From contig NZ_SFCC01000013.1 of assembly GCF_004214935.1 (NCBI RefSeq), positions 124,001 through 188,000 on the forward strand: a DNA stretch of 64,000 bases. Reading direction: 5' to 3'. A program made the translations under genes and the position numbers. Below the pieces are notes generated by a model that saw nothing but the letters and a program-made list of their open reading frames with translations, was not told the DNA's origin and ran no database searches. This document shows, in pieces, positions 33,426-42,510 of this stretch (position 1 is its first letter; each line of letters opens with the position of its first letter). Source of the stretch: Amycolatopsis suaedae (GTDB lineage Bacteria > Actinomycetota > Actinomycetes > Mycobacteriales > Pseudonocardiaceae).

Positions 33426-34676
33426 TCAGACCGGCCGCTCGTCGATCAGCCGCAGGGACTTGCCGGTCCTCGGGTTGACGCGGATGCCGTCCTCCCCCAC
33501 CCACTCCACCGACACCGGCGCGACGACGCCGCGCCGGGCCTGGTCGGCGAAGCGCGGGCTGATCTCGTCCACCAGCGCGCGGATCCGCTCGGCCGCCCGC
33601 TCCCGGTCGGGCACCCGGCTCGACACCCGCAGCACCAGCTCGTCCCGGGCGTCCCGGCGGCGCAGCACCACCTGGAACCCGTCGACGTGGTGGGCGCCGG
33701 TCGCCATGTCGACAGCGTCACGCAGCTGGTCCAGGTGCAACGTGGCGTGGCCGACACGGGCACCCTCCTCGGCCCGGCCGAGCAGGCGGAACACCCGCTC
33801 GCCGGGGTCGGTCCACTCGGCGAGGTCACCGACCGGGTAACGCAGGATCGGCAGCAGCCGCCTGCCCAGGTCGGTCAGCACCAGCCTGCCCGGCCTGCCC
33901 GCGTCCTCGATCGGCTCACCGGTCACCGGATCCAGGATCTCCAGCACCCGCGACCCGGTGAAGGCACGGAACACCCGCACGTCCGGCTCCCCCGCCACCG
34001 GTGCGCCGAGGATGCCGCCGTCGACGCTGGCATACCCGATGGACCGGACGTCCGCACCGGGGAACGCCGCCTCCACCACGGCCCGCTGGTCGCCGTAGAA
34101 CGCCTCACCGCTGAACAGGATCAGCCGGATCCCGGGCAGCGTGCCAGCGGTGTCGCGGACGTGCCGCGCCAGGCGCACCAGCGACGTCGGGAACGCGGCG
34201 ACGACCGTGGCGTCGAAGTCCAGCATCGTCTGGACCGCGAACTCCAGCGGCGCGTTGCCCGCGATGGGCAGCTGCACGGTGTCGACGAGGGCGTCCTGCA
34301 GCATGTTGAGCGTGAACACGAACCCCGAGTACAGCTCGCCCGCGTAGTACAGGTTCGCCACCCGGTCCCCGTCGCGCACGCCAGCGGCGCGCAGGCCGGT
34401 GCCGAACGTGGCGCTCATCTCCCGCCACTCCTGCCGGGTGTAGACCGACACCCGCGGCGCGCTGGTGGTGCCGCCGGTCTTGAACACGATGCCACCGGTC
34501 TGCCGGCCGGTCAGGATCCTGTTGTCCCGCACGGTGTTGGCCGCCCAGAACGCCGCCTGGTCGATCACCGGCAGGTCGGTCAGCCGGTACGGCCCGGTCA
34601 GGTCCCGGTACAGCTCGCGGTAGAACGGCGAGTGCTCGCGGACGAAGTCGACGAGCTCGGTCAGCCGGTCGTTCAC
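33426..34676 (-). CDS. PaaK-like adenylate-forming ligase
   Basis: 416 residues from GTG 34676, overlapping the previous stop (GTGA). The P-loop FKTGGTTSAPRVSVY is at residues 65-79, followed by LILFSGEAFYGDQ, SIGYASVDGG (core A5 region) and YPVGDLAEW with FRLLGRAEEGARVGHATL. The C-terminal lid ends NPRTGKSLRLIDERPV with the expected lysine. Relatives such as phenylacetate-CoA ligase activate carboxylic acids as AMP esters. It is last in the GNAT/LuxE/LuxC-PaaK operon. Confidence 0.85.
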   Translation of the reverse strand: MNDRLTELVDFVREHSPFYRELYRDLTGPYRLTDLPVIDQAAFWAANTVRDNRILTGRQTGGIVFKTGGTTSAPRVSVYTRQEWREMSATFGTGLRAAGVRDGDRVANLYYAGELYSGFVFTLNMLQDALVDTVQLPIAGNAPLEFAVQTMLDFDATVVAAFPTSLVRLARHVRDTAGTLPGIRLILFSGEAFYGDQRAVVEAAFPGADVRSIGYASVDGGILGAPVAGEPDVRVFRAFTGSRVLEILDPVTGEPIEDAGRPGRLVLTDLGRRLLPILRYPVGDLAEWTDPGERVFRLLGRAEEGARVGHATLHLDQLRDAVDMATGAHHVDGFQVVLRRRDARDELVLRVSSRVPDRERAAERIRALVDEISPRFADQARRGVVAPVSVEWVGEDGIRVNPRTGKSLRLIDERPV

Positions 34677-37159
34677 GCCTCCACCCTCCTGTCCACGACG
34701 GAGACGAGCTTGCCGCTGGTCGCGGTGCGGGTGAAGTCGCCGATCGGCAGCGCCACCACCTCCAGGTCCAGCATCCGGCTCGTGGTGACCACATCGGACA
34801 GTCCGGGGTAGCCGTCCAGCAGGGCGGTACGCACGGCAGCCGGGTCGGCGCCCGGCTCGACCCGGACGGTGAGCGTGTCGCCGTGCAGCACCAGCTGCAG
34901 GGCGCCGGTGTAGCCGAAGGCGTCCTCGATCAGGGTCACGAACCGCCGGTAGTTCAGCGTCTGCGATGGCACACGGAACACGTCGCCGACCCGGCCGAAC
35001 AGCTCGAACCGCGGGGTACGCCGCCCGCACGGGCACGGTTCGGCCACCCAGCGGCCGAGGTCGCCGACCTCGTAGCGGTCCAGCCGCTGACCACGCCGGG
35101 TGTGCGCGGTGAACACCAGCCTGCCGGTCTCCCCCGCCGCGACGGGCTGGTCGGCGGCGTCGAGTATCTCCAGCGTGTGCAGCCCGGTGAACAAATGGTG
35201 CACGCGGGCGGGCGAGTCCGGGCACTGGTAGCCCATCGGGCCCGCGTCGACGCCGCCGTAGGCGGCCGAGCGCACCAGCTCGACGCCGAACTCCTCGCGC
35301 AGCCACCGGACCTGGCCCTCGGCGAAGTGCTCACCGGCGTAGAACACCTTGCGCACACCGCGGTAGCGGCGCAGGATGTCGCCGCCCTCGGTGAACAGCC
35401 GGACGATGAAGCTGGGCACGCTCATCACCGTGTTCACCTGGTTGTCCACAATGGACTGCGCGATCGCGGTGAACCGTCCCCAGTCGCCACCCATCGGGAA
35501 CTGCACCGCGCCCAGCCGTTCCAGCGCGGAGAAGAAACTGGTGTAGCTGCCGTACATGTGCCCGCCGAAGAACAGGTTCATCACCCGGTCGGTCCGCGGG
35601 TCCAGTCCGGTGGCGAGCAGGCTTTCCGCGCCGAAGCGCATGTGCTCGTCGTAGTCGGCCCAGCTGAACGCCGACAGCTTCGGCGCACCGGAGCTGCCGC
35701 CGGACAGGAAGAACACCTCAGCCCGGTCGCTGGCGGGCAGGGTGCCGAAGTCCGACTTCGGCGTGACGGCGACGTCGGGGGCGGGCAGCTGCCCGGCGGC
35801 GATCAGGTCGTCCAGCGCGGCGTCGGTGCGGAACCGCTCGTCGAGCTGGACGTCGACCCTGCGCGAGTAGCGCTGCAGCGCGTACACGCCGTCGTGCGGC
35901 TCGCCGGCGTACCCGGACAGCATCGCGCCCGGCCCGGTGATCCGGGCCGCGCCGAGGCCGACCAGCGTGCGGGCCAGCTCGGCGGTGTCCTGCCGGGACG
36001 CGCCGAGGCCGACGGTCTGCAGGTAGCGGCGCATCGGTCGCAGCACGCCGGCCAGTTCGGTCCGCGGCAGCGGTTTCACCCACACCGTCCGGTACAGCGG
36101 CGAGGCCCGCAGCGCCGGGCGGGTGTCGGCGATGACCCGCCAGGCGCCGTCGCCCGCGGCGACCACCCTGGTCAGCCCGAGGTGCTGCTCCAGCTCGGCC
36201 ACCAGCGTGGTGTTGGTGATCTCGGCCCACTCCGCGTCGCCGGGCTCCCCCGGTTCGCCGGAGCGGACGACGTCGTTCAGCACGGCGGAGAACCGGTCGG
36301 CGAACGCGAACAGTTCGCCCTCGTCGTCGGTGTCGAGGTAGACGACCTGCGGGCTGGAGCACGCCTGCTGGTCCAGCCGGCAGACGTCAGCGGCGACGCC
36401 ACGCAGGGTCGCCGGGTCCGACCAGCACGCCGCGGTGAGGTAGGCGAACGACAGCTTCGGTCCCCAGTCGATCAGCCGGGTGCCGGGCCGGACGACGCGC
36501 GCGATGCCGGCGAGGGCTTCCTCGCCGCCCCAGGCGGCGACGGCGTCCGCGGGCGCGCACATGCGTTCCAGCCAGTCCTGCCGCGACGACGGGTAACGCA
36601 GCACGATGAGCCGCTCGGCGATCGCGCCGGTCGGGTCCTGCCCGGCCAGCGCGGCGAGGACCTCGGCGGTGAACGCCGAGTCGCCGCTGGTCTTGATCAC
36701 GTTGAGGTTGCCGGACAGCAGGCCCTCGACGGCGCTCAGCACGCCGACCACCGGCGCGTTGCCTGCCGTGACGTGTGCGAGCAGGCCGACCGGCACCCAC
36801 GCCTCGAACACCGTCTCCCGGAAGTCCACTCTGGACAGCCGGGCCGGGTCGATGCCGCCCAGCTCGCGGGTCAGCTTGCGTTCCAGCTCGGCGCGGTCGA
36901 ACACGGTGAGCAGGCTGCCGAAGGCGTGGTCGATCTCGCCGGCGGCCACGCCGTCGGCACGCAGCAGCTCGGTCAGCCGGGTCCGCAGCGGGGCGTCCGG
37001 CTTGGCCAGTGCCTCGCGCAGGCGTTCGCCGGCGGCCAGCACGGTCAGCGGGTTGAGCCGCGGTGCGGCGAGCACGCGGCGGGTGGTGTCCTCCAGCGTG
37101 CCGAGCAGCCGGCCTGCCTCGGCGTCACCGACCCAGGTTCCCTGCCAGAAGTGGTTCAC
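34673..37159 (-). CDS. LuxC-like acyl reductase fused to a PaaK-like adenylating domain
   Basis: 828 residues from GTG 37159, which overlaps the LuxE stop (GTGA). Residues 1-~435 form a LuxC-type acyl-CoA/acyl-enzyme reductase: TAGNAPVVGVLSAVEGLLSGN (cofactor loop, ~131-151) and the catalytic cysteine C267 in DQQACSSPQVVY. Residues ~445-828 form an adenylating domain with P-loop LSGGSSGAPKLS (485-496), YGGVDAGPMGY and a CPCGRRTPRFELFGR segment. LuxC reduces activated acyl groups to aldehydes with NADPH. Fusion to an acid-activating domain suggests one polypeptide that activates and reduces an acid. I do not recall this architecture as standard. Confidence 0.85.
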   Translation of the reverse strand: MNHFWQGTWVGDAEAGRLLGTLEDTTRRVLAAPRLNPLTVLAAGERLREALAKPDAPLRTRLTELLRADGVAAGEIDHAFGSLLTVFDRAELERKLTRELGGIDPARLSRVDFRETVFEAWVPVGLLAHVTAGNAPVVGVLSAVEGLLSGNLNVIKTSGDSAFTAEVLAALAGQDPTGAIAERLIVLRYPSSRQDWLERMCAPADAVAAWGGEEALAGIARVVRPGTRLIDWGPKLSFAYLTAACWSDPATLRGVAADVCRLDQQACSSPQVVYLDTDDEGELFAFADRFSAVLNDVVRSGEPGEPGDAEWAEITNTTLVAELEQHLGLTRVVAAGDGAWRVIADTRPALRASPLYRTVWVKPLPRTELAGVLRPMRRYLQTVGLGASRQDTAELARTLVGLGAARITGPGAMLSGYAGEPHDGVYALQRYSRRVDVQLDERFRTDAALDDLIAAGQLPAPDVAVTPKSDFGTLPASDRAEVFFLSGGSSGAPKLSAFSWADYDEHMRFGAESLLATGLDPRTDRVMNLFFGGHMYGSYTSFFSALERLGAVQFPMGGDWGRFTAIAQSIVDNQVNTVMSVPSFIVRLFTEGGDILRRYRGVRKVFYAGEHFAEGQVRWLREEFGVELVRSAAYGGVDAGPMGYQCPDSPARVHHLFTGLHTLEILDAADQPVAAGETGRLVFTAHTRRGQRLDRYEVGDLGRWVAEPCPCGRRTPRFELFGRVGDVFRVPSQTLNYRRFVTLIEDAFGYTGALQLVLHGDTLTVRVEPGADPAAVRTALLDGYPGLSDVVTTSRMLDLEVVALPIGDFTRTATSGKLVSVVDRRVEA

Positions 37160-38319
37160 GACTTGTCCTTGAGAAGTTCGGCGGCGGCGATGGCGCAGCT
37201 GCGGTTGCGGGTCAGCCCGGCCCTGCCGTGGATCTCGAACCACGGGGTCGGGGTGTCGCACCCGCACTCGGCGTGCGGGTGCAGCGACGCGAGGTCGCCC
37301 ATGAGGACGCTCTGCGCCGGGGCGGAGGTGATGTAGGGCGAGAGGAACTGCAGGTAGCCGCGTTCGCCGTAGGGCAGCGGCTCCAGCGTGCGCACCGACC
37401 GGATCAGCACGCGTGACCAGGTGGGCACGTGCAGCCGGTGGTTGCGGCACTCCAGGTACGGGATCGAGTGCTCGACCGAGCCGAAGCCGTCGCGGATGCG
37501 CTCGTCCGGGATGCCGAGCTGGGCGTTGATCCTGCGGTACAGCTCGGGTTTGGCGAGCTGGCGGTCGGCGTTGCCCTTCCAGCCGCCGCCGAACAGGATC
37601 AGCGACCGCGGGTTCAGCTCCAGTGGTGGCAGGCCGAGTGCCCGCATGCGGTCCAGGGTGAACGACAGGAACGCCGGGAAGCCGAAGATCCGCACCGGGG
37701 CGCCGGTCTCGGCGAACCGGCGCAGCGCGCGGATGCAGCCGAACGCGTCGAACTCGTGCGTGGTGCCGGTGTGGGCCAGGCCGTAGTCGACCGAGGCGAC
37801 CGGTGCGAAGTCGGTCATGAACTGGCCGGTGAACGAGCTGCCCAGCTTCACGTCGGGCCGCGGCTGGTTGGTGTAGAGGAGGTAGTGGACCGGGGTGGTG
37901 TCGTCGATCCAGCCGTAGTGGTCGAAGATCCGGGCCACCATCCGCTGGCCGGCCCGCAGCGTCCAGGCGTCCCAGAACATCTGCGACTTCTGGCCGGTGG
38001 TGCCCGACGAGGTGGCGTGCACCGCGACCTCGTCCCGCGGGACGGAGAGGACCTCGTGTGCCTTGAAGAAGTTGGCGTGGATGTAGGGCTGGCCGGCCAG
38101 GTCGGCCATCGACGCCAGCGGCGGGCGGCCGTCGTGCAGGCTGGCGAAGAACGGCGAGCGGGCGGCGTGCCAGGCGTTGGCCTCGTTCATCGCGGCCAGG
38201 AACAGCGCGTCGGTCCCGGCGTCGTGCCGGTACGGCTCGGCGATGTCGCAGAACCGCTGGACGTCCGCCAGCAGCGCGGGATCGGGTACCAGCGCGGGGC
38301 TGGTCAGGTGCGGGTTCAC
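37156..38319 (-). CDS. LuxE-like acyl-protein synthetase
   Basis: 387 residues from GTG 38319; GGAG lies eight bases upstream. PYIHANFFKAHEVLS (79-93) and the P-loop TSSGTTGQKSQMFWD (103-117) are LuxE signatures. The cysteine in RNRSCAIAAAELL near the C-terminus occupies the position of the acyl-carrying cysteine of luminous-bacteria LuxE. The family activates a fatty acid as AMP ester and passes it, via that cysteine, to LuxC. The coding order next to a LuxC gene supports a joint acyl-reductase complex. Confidence 0.87.
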   Translation of the reverse strand: MNPHLTSPALVPDPALLADVQRFCDIAEPYRHDAGTDALFLAAMNEANAWHAARSPFFASLHDGRPPLASMADLAGQPYIHANFFKAHEVLSVPRDEVAVHATSSGTTGQKSQMFWDAWTLRAGQRMVARIFDHYGWIDDTTPVHYLLYTNQPRPDVKLGSSFTGQFMTDFAPVASVDYGLAHTGTTHEFDAFGCIRALRRFAETGAPVRIFGFPAFLSFTLDRMRALGLPPLELNPRSLILFGGGWKGNADRQLAKPELYRRINAQLGIPDERIRDGFGSVEHSIPYLECRNHRLHVPTWSRVLIRSVRTLEPLPYGERGYLQFLSPYITSAPAQSVLMGDLASLHPHAECGCDTPTPWFEIHGRAGLTRNRSCAIAAAELLKDKS

Positions 38320-39443
38320 CGGAAGACTCCACTGGTGTCGAGGTGGCGCTGCGTCCACAGGTCGATGTACTGCTCGGCGTAGGGCCGGAAGGCCTCGTCG
38401 ATGGCCAGGCCGCGGAAGCTGAGCGGCTGGGTGGTGCGGGCCATCACCACGTAGTCGTGGAACAGCTCGCCGTCGCGGCGCATCGCCGGGTACAGCGCGG
38501 CGGGCAGGAATCCGTTGGCCAGCAACGCCGAGAGCTCCTCGAAGCAGTGCAGCGGGACGAGGGTCTCGATGTAGTGCGCGCCCGCCCGGCCGAGCAGGTC
38601 GAACACGGCTTCCAGGTGCGGGGCCGCCGCGATGGCGGCCGGGGTGACGCCGAGCAGCGTGCAGTAGCCGTCGGAGCGGCTCAGGTGCACGTACACCTCG
38701 AACGCCGCGTCCGCGTCGGCAATCAGGACGTTCGGGGTGTGGAAGGGGTAGAAGCGGCGGACCGGATCGGTCACCGCGCGGTCGAAGGACCGCTTGACGA
38801 ACCGCGGCGCGTCGACGATCTCCAGCTCCGCCGCGGGTTCGGCGGCCCGGTAGTCCGACTCGGCGACCAGCTCGGGCCGCTCGGGCAGGCCGACGGTCCG
38901 CTCGGCGGCGTCGAGCAGCCTGCCCAGGCGGGCGGGCACCTTGTGCACGGGGTGCCGCCGGGCCAGCACGCCGTCGCGGTGGCGGGCCAGCAGCGCCATG
39001 GTCTCGTGCCGGGCTGCCTTGCGCAGGTTGGGGAACAGGCCGAGCGCGGCGAATCCGTTGCGCAGGCAGATCCGCTGCGGTGCCGTGGCGGTGGTGCGGG
39101 CGGTGCCGTAGACCGAGTCGACGGTACCGCTGTCCAGCAGGGTCCGCGCGAGCGTGCCGACCGCGCGGTGCGCGATGCCGGAGCCGCGGCTGGCGGGGTC
39201 GACGACCAGGCCCTGGAGCTTGCCCAGGCGGTCGGCGGGTTCGACGGTGGCCAGCACCGACGCCGTGATCGCGCCGCGTTCGCGGGCGATCAGCCAGGTG
39301 GTCGTGTCGCCGGTGATCTCGGCGGCCATCACGGCCGGGTCGGTGCCCAGTGGCAGGGCGTAGGTGGCGCCGTAGACGCGCCGGTACAGGCTCAACAGCT
39401 CATCGATGTCGTCAAGTCGAGCAGGCTCGAACTCGGCGTTCAA
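38316..39443 (-). CDS. GNAT-family acetyltransferase with long C-terminal extension
   Basis: 375 residues from TTG 39443, chosen for GAGGAG seven bases upstream. The N-terminal ~160 residues are a GNAT fold: ARLDDIDELLSLYRRVYG, then LQGLVVDPASRGSGIAHRAVGTL (acetyl-CoA loop) and NGFAALGLFPNLRK. The following ~200 residues look like a second degenerate acyltransferase-like domain (VYVHLSRSDGYCTLLGV, ETLVPLHCFEELSALLANGFLPAALYPA). It starts the operon and is coupled to LuxE (GTGA). It may acylate the product, for example an amine made from the aldehyde (inference). Confidence 0.8.
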   Translation of the reverse strand: MNAEFEPARLDDIDELLSLYRRVYGATYALPLGTDPAVMAAEITGDTTTWLIARERGAITASVLATVEPADRLGKLQGLVVDPASRGSGIAHRAVGTLARTLLDSGTVDSVYGTARTTATAPQRICLRNGFAALGLFPNLRKAARHETMALLARHRDGVLARRHPVHKVPARLGRLLDAAERTVGLPERPELVAESDYRAAEPAAELEIVDAPRFVKRSFDRAVTDPVRRFYPFHTPNVLIADADAAFEVYVHLSRSDGYCTLLGVTPAAIAAAPHLEAVFDLLGRAGAHYIETLVPLHCFEELSALLANGFLPAALYPAMRRDGELFHDYVVMARTTQPLSFRGLAIDEAFRPYAEQYIDLWTQRHLDTSGVFR

Positions 39444-39573
39444 CGTGGTTCTCCTCGGGAAATGGGGGTCCCCCGGGCGCGCTGAATTCCCCGGGTTCCC
39501 GGGTTCGAAGCTGGCGGAGGAAGCGGCGTGGTGCCGAAAACGAACACTAACTTGTCCCACGATGTGATCGAGC

Positions 39574-39602
39574 TTGCAGTAACGGGACGACCTGCGTATT
39601 AA
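39574..39602 (+). promoter_or_regulatory. Promoter TTGCAG-N17-TATTAA for the 938-residue gene
   Basis: TTGCAG (39574-39579) and TATTAA (39597-39602) are 17 bp apart in the gap between divergent genes, reading toward the plus-strand gene. A further GATAAT (39677-39682) lies seven bases before GTG 39690 and could give a leaderless message. Confidence 0.45.
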
Positions 39603-39689
39603 GGCGCGCCTGTGATGGCCTTCACCTGATCTCGAACCCGAATGCAGTAGCGGGGCAAATCGGTGGCGGGCGTCCGGATAATCGTCAGC

Positions 39690-42506
39690 GTGTCCGTGCG
39701 ACTGGCCTTCGGGGTGACCACCGGACCGGGGCTGCGTTGCTGGCTGGCCGCCCCGGGCGGTGCCGCGCGCCCCGCCGACGACCGGACCGGCCCCGCCGGC
39801 GCGCCGGTCGTGCTCGGCCCGCACGACGCCGGGCCCGCCGAGCTGCGGGAAGCCGTCCGGCAGCTGACCCTGCTGGTGCACGGCGGAACCGACGTCGCCG
39901 CTGGCGCGGGCGTCGACCTCGGCGGCGGGTTCGTCTCGGCCCGCCTGGCCGGTGCCCACGGCGACCGGCGCGACGCCGTGCTCGCCGCGCTGCGGCACCT
40001 CGGCACGCGGGAGGCCCACCGCGCAGGCGACCGGGCCAGCGTCCTCGTGTCGCTGTTCGGGCTGTCGGCGACCAAGCGGGTGGGCGCCGCGGCGAACACG
40101 GCGATCGACGAGGAACGCTGGGCGGCGCTGCAACTGGCCTCGGCGGCGTCGGATCTGCTGGGCCCTGAGCAGCTGGAGGAGGTCCTCGGCCTGCGTGCCC
40201 CGGACGGGATCGACCCGTTCCCGCGGGGCACGGCGTCGACGCTGGCCGGGCACCTGGCCGCGGTGCTGACCCGGTATCCGCGGCCGAGGCGGCTGGCGCT
40301 GATCGTCAGCCTGTGGGAGCACGTCTGCACGCGGCTGCGGGACCGCAAGCGGCTCGCCGCGCTGCCGTCGACCCAGGTCCGGTCCGACCGGATCGACCGG
40401 CTCCGCGTGCGCTTCCGGGACCACTTCGACGAGCCGATCCTGCGTCAGCTGCACCTGGAGGTCGACAACGATCCGCCACTGGCCACCGCGGCCCGCTGGC
40501 GGCCGCCGCGGTGGTGGGCCGCGCGGGAGCTGAGGCGGCTGGTGCACGACGCCATCGCGGCGACCGCGTTGCTGCGGTTCGCCAGAACACTGTCCGACGA
40601 GGGGCTGACGGCCGCCGCGCACCGGCACTACGACGAACTGGCCGCGGCCGCCACCTTCCTCAGCGGCAAGGAGCGGTCCGCGGCGGCCCGCCGCAAGCAG
40701 GGCGAGTACAGCCATCCGGCGCGGCCGGGCTGCTATGTCGCCGACCTGCTGGGCCCGTTGCGCCCGGGGCGGACGTTCACCGCGAAGACCGAGGTCTACG
40801 TCCGGGAGCGGGCCGGGATGGCCCGCAACTACGGCGTCGTCGTGTTCGACCAGGTGGCCACGAGCCTGCGCAACCTCGAGGAGCAGCCGCTGCACAACTG
40901 CTGGGACACCTGCAAACCGTGGCGGGTCGCCGGGCTGGACGAGTGGCGTCGCGTGGCGGGTTACGGCAGGGCACCGGGCAGCTGGGAGCAGCCGCCGTTG
41001 CGCGACGCCCACACCGACGGTCCGAAGGAGACACTCGCCCAGCGGCTGGCCGCCGACCCCGCCGCGGCCGAGCAGCCACACGACCTGCTCTGGTACGCCG
41101 ACCTCGCCGACGCGCTGGCGCCGTTCCACGGGCGCGAGACCGCCGGCGTGCGCCACGAGCAGCCCAACCCGTGGCTGACCTACCACCTGACGGACACCGA
41201 GCCCGACCGCCTGCGTGCCGACTCGGTGCCGCTGGCGATCGCGGAGGTCGCCCAGCTGGTCGCGTTCGGCGTGACACCGCCGCCGCGCTGCCGTGGCTGG
41301 GCCGAGCTGGCCGACGGGGTCGCCGCGGCCGCCGCGGCCACCGAGGCGAGCGTCGCCGCCTTCCCCGTCCCCGCGGAGTTGGCCGCCATGGACGGCAAGC
41401 CCGTCCCCGGCACCACGCTCACCGTCGAGGTGGGCCGCGACCCGCGTCAGCTGGCAGGCTGGTCGGCGTACATGGGCAACTGCATCGGCCAGGAGTGGTA
41501 CGCCGAGCGGGCCCATCGAGGTGAGTGCGTGCTGATGGCGTTACGCGACGGCGACGGCCGCATCGTCGCCAACCTCGACATCCGGCGGCGCACGGCGGGC
41601 TGGCAGGTCTACGAGCTGCTCGCGCGGTTCAACAACACCCTGCAGCCGGCGCTCGAGAAGCCGGTGCGGCGCTGGGTCACCAGCCTGGCGCCGCCGAGGC
41701 CACCCGAGCCCCCGCCCGCCGTGCCCGTGCCGCCGGTGCGCGCACGTGGCGGTTCGCGGTCGGCTCCACGCCTGCCGGTGAAGCTCGTCGGCGCGCTGAC
41801 CACCGAGGTCGAACGGGCACTGGCGAGGACCGCGGCCGCCCGCCGGGCCTACGCGACGCTGGCGCGCGGACTCGGCGACTTCGAACCGGAGGCGGCGGTG
41901 ATCGCGCTGAAGCGGCTCGGCCAGTCCCGGCACGCCGAACTGCTGCGCACGGCGCTGGGCAACGGCCTCGCCGCGGCGACCCTCTGGCGGGCCACCGGCG
42001 TCCGGCCGCTCGCCACCGCGGTCGGCGCCCTCGACCCGGCGCTGCGCGAGTACGACCGGCTCACCACGCTGACCGGCGGCGCGCCGCTGCCCCGGACGCT
42101 GAGTGCCCTGGTGCGCCGCCCGGAGATCGCCCCTGCCTATGCCATGGACGTGGTGGCGCGGGCCGTCCGCGCGGCCATGGGCACGCTCGTCGGCGAGGAC
42201 GTGCTGATCCGCTCGGTGGCCCGCAGGCCGTCGCCCGAGCTGCTGTGTGCCGTGCTGATCGCCCGGACCTGCGGCGAGTCCACTGTGGACGGCGAGGTGC
42301 GGCTGGTGCGTCCCGGGTCCACGACGGTTCCCGGCTTTCCCGCCACGGACCTGCTCGACGAGGACGGCCCCTGGCAGCGGGCGCTGCCGGCGGCGGCCGA
42401 ACTGGGCGCGCCGGTGGAGTCGTTCGGCGGCCGCGGCCTGCTCGTCCCGGCCGCGCTGCTCGGCAAGGGCGGCTGGACGGCCCTCTGGAGCCGTGCGCAC
42501 CGCTGA
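39690..42506 (+). CDS. Large protein with PcfJ-like C-terminal region, function unknown
   Basis: 938 residues from GTG 39690 (GATAAT seven bases upstream); GTG 39663 or 39696 are also possible. The N-terminal ~500 residues have no family I recognise; they contain basic helices and a cysteine-bearing NYGVVVFDQVATSLRNLEEQPLHNCWDTC. Around residues 570-650 the segment LAGWSAYMGNCIGQEWYAERAHRGECVLMALRDGDGRIVANLDI...WQVYELLARFNNTL resembles the PcfJ-like domain. The C-terminal ~250 residues are Ala/Leu-rich helices after a Pro-rich linker (PRPPEPPPAVPVPPV). No signal peptide. It does not appear to be in an operon. Confidence 0.65.
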   Translation: MSVRLAFGVTTGPGLRCWLAAPGGAARPADDRTGPAGAPVVLGPHDAGPAELREAVRQLTLLVHGGTDVAAGAGVDLGGGFVSARLAGAHGDRRDAVLAALRHLGTREAHRAGDRASVLVSLFGLSATKRVGAAANTAIDEERWAALQLASAASDLLGPEQLEEVLGLRAPDGIDPFPRGTASTLAGHLAAVLTRYPRPRRLALIVSLWEHVCTRLRDRKRLAALPSTQVRSDRIDRLRVRFRDHFDEPILRQLHLEVDNDPPLATAARWRPPRWWAARELRRLVHDAIAATALLRFARTLSDEGLTAAAHRHYDELAAAATFLSGKERSAAARRKQGEYSHPARPGCYVADLLGPLRPGRTFTAKTEVYVRERAGMARNYGVVVFDQVATSLRNLEEQPLHNCWDTCKPWRVAGLDEWRRVAGYGRAPGSWEQPPLRDAHTDGPKETLAQRLAADPAAAEQPHDLLWYADLADALAPFHGRETAGVRHEQPNPWLTYHLTDTEPDRLRADSVPLAIAEVAQLVAFGVTPPPRCRGWAELADGVAAAAAATEASVAAFPVPAELAAMDGKPVPGTTLTVEVGRDPRQLAGWSAYMGNCIGQEWYAERAHRGECVLMALRDGDGRIVANLDIRRRTAGWQVYELLARFNNTLQPALEKPVRRWVTSLAPPRPPEPPPAVPVPPVRARGGSRSAPRLPVKLVGALTTEVERALARTAAARRAYATLARGLGDFEPEAAVIALKRLGQSRHAELLRTALGNGLAAATLWRATGVRPLATAVGALDPALREYDRLTTLTGGAPLPRTLSALVRRPEIAPAYAMDVVARAVRAAMGTLVGEDVLIRSVARRPSPELLCAVLIARTCGESTVDGEVRLVRPGSTTVPGFPATDLLDEDGPWQRALPAAAELGAPVESFGGRGLLVPAALLGKGGWTALWSRAHR

Positions 42507-42510
42507 GGCG

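Noticed and set aside
33426-38319. A bioluminescence operon
   Set aside because: LuxC- and LuxE-like genes are present, but no luciferase (LuxAB) or LuxD thioesterase is encoded here.
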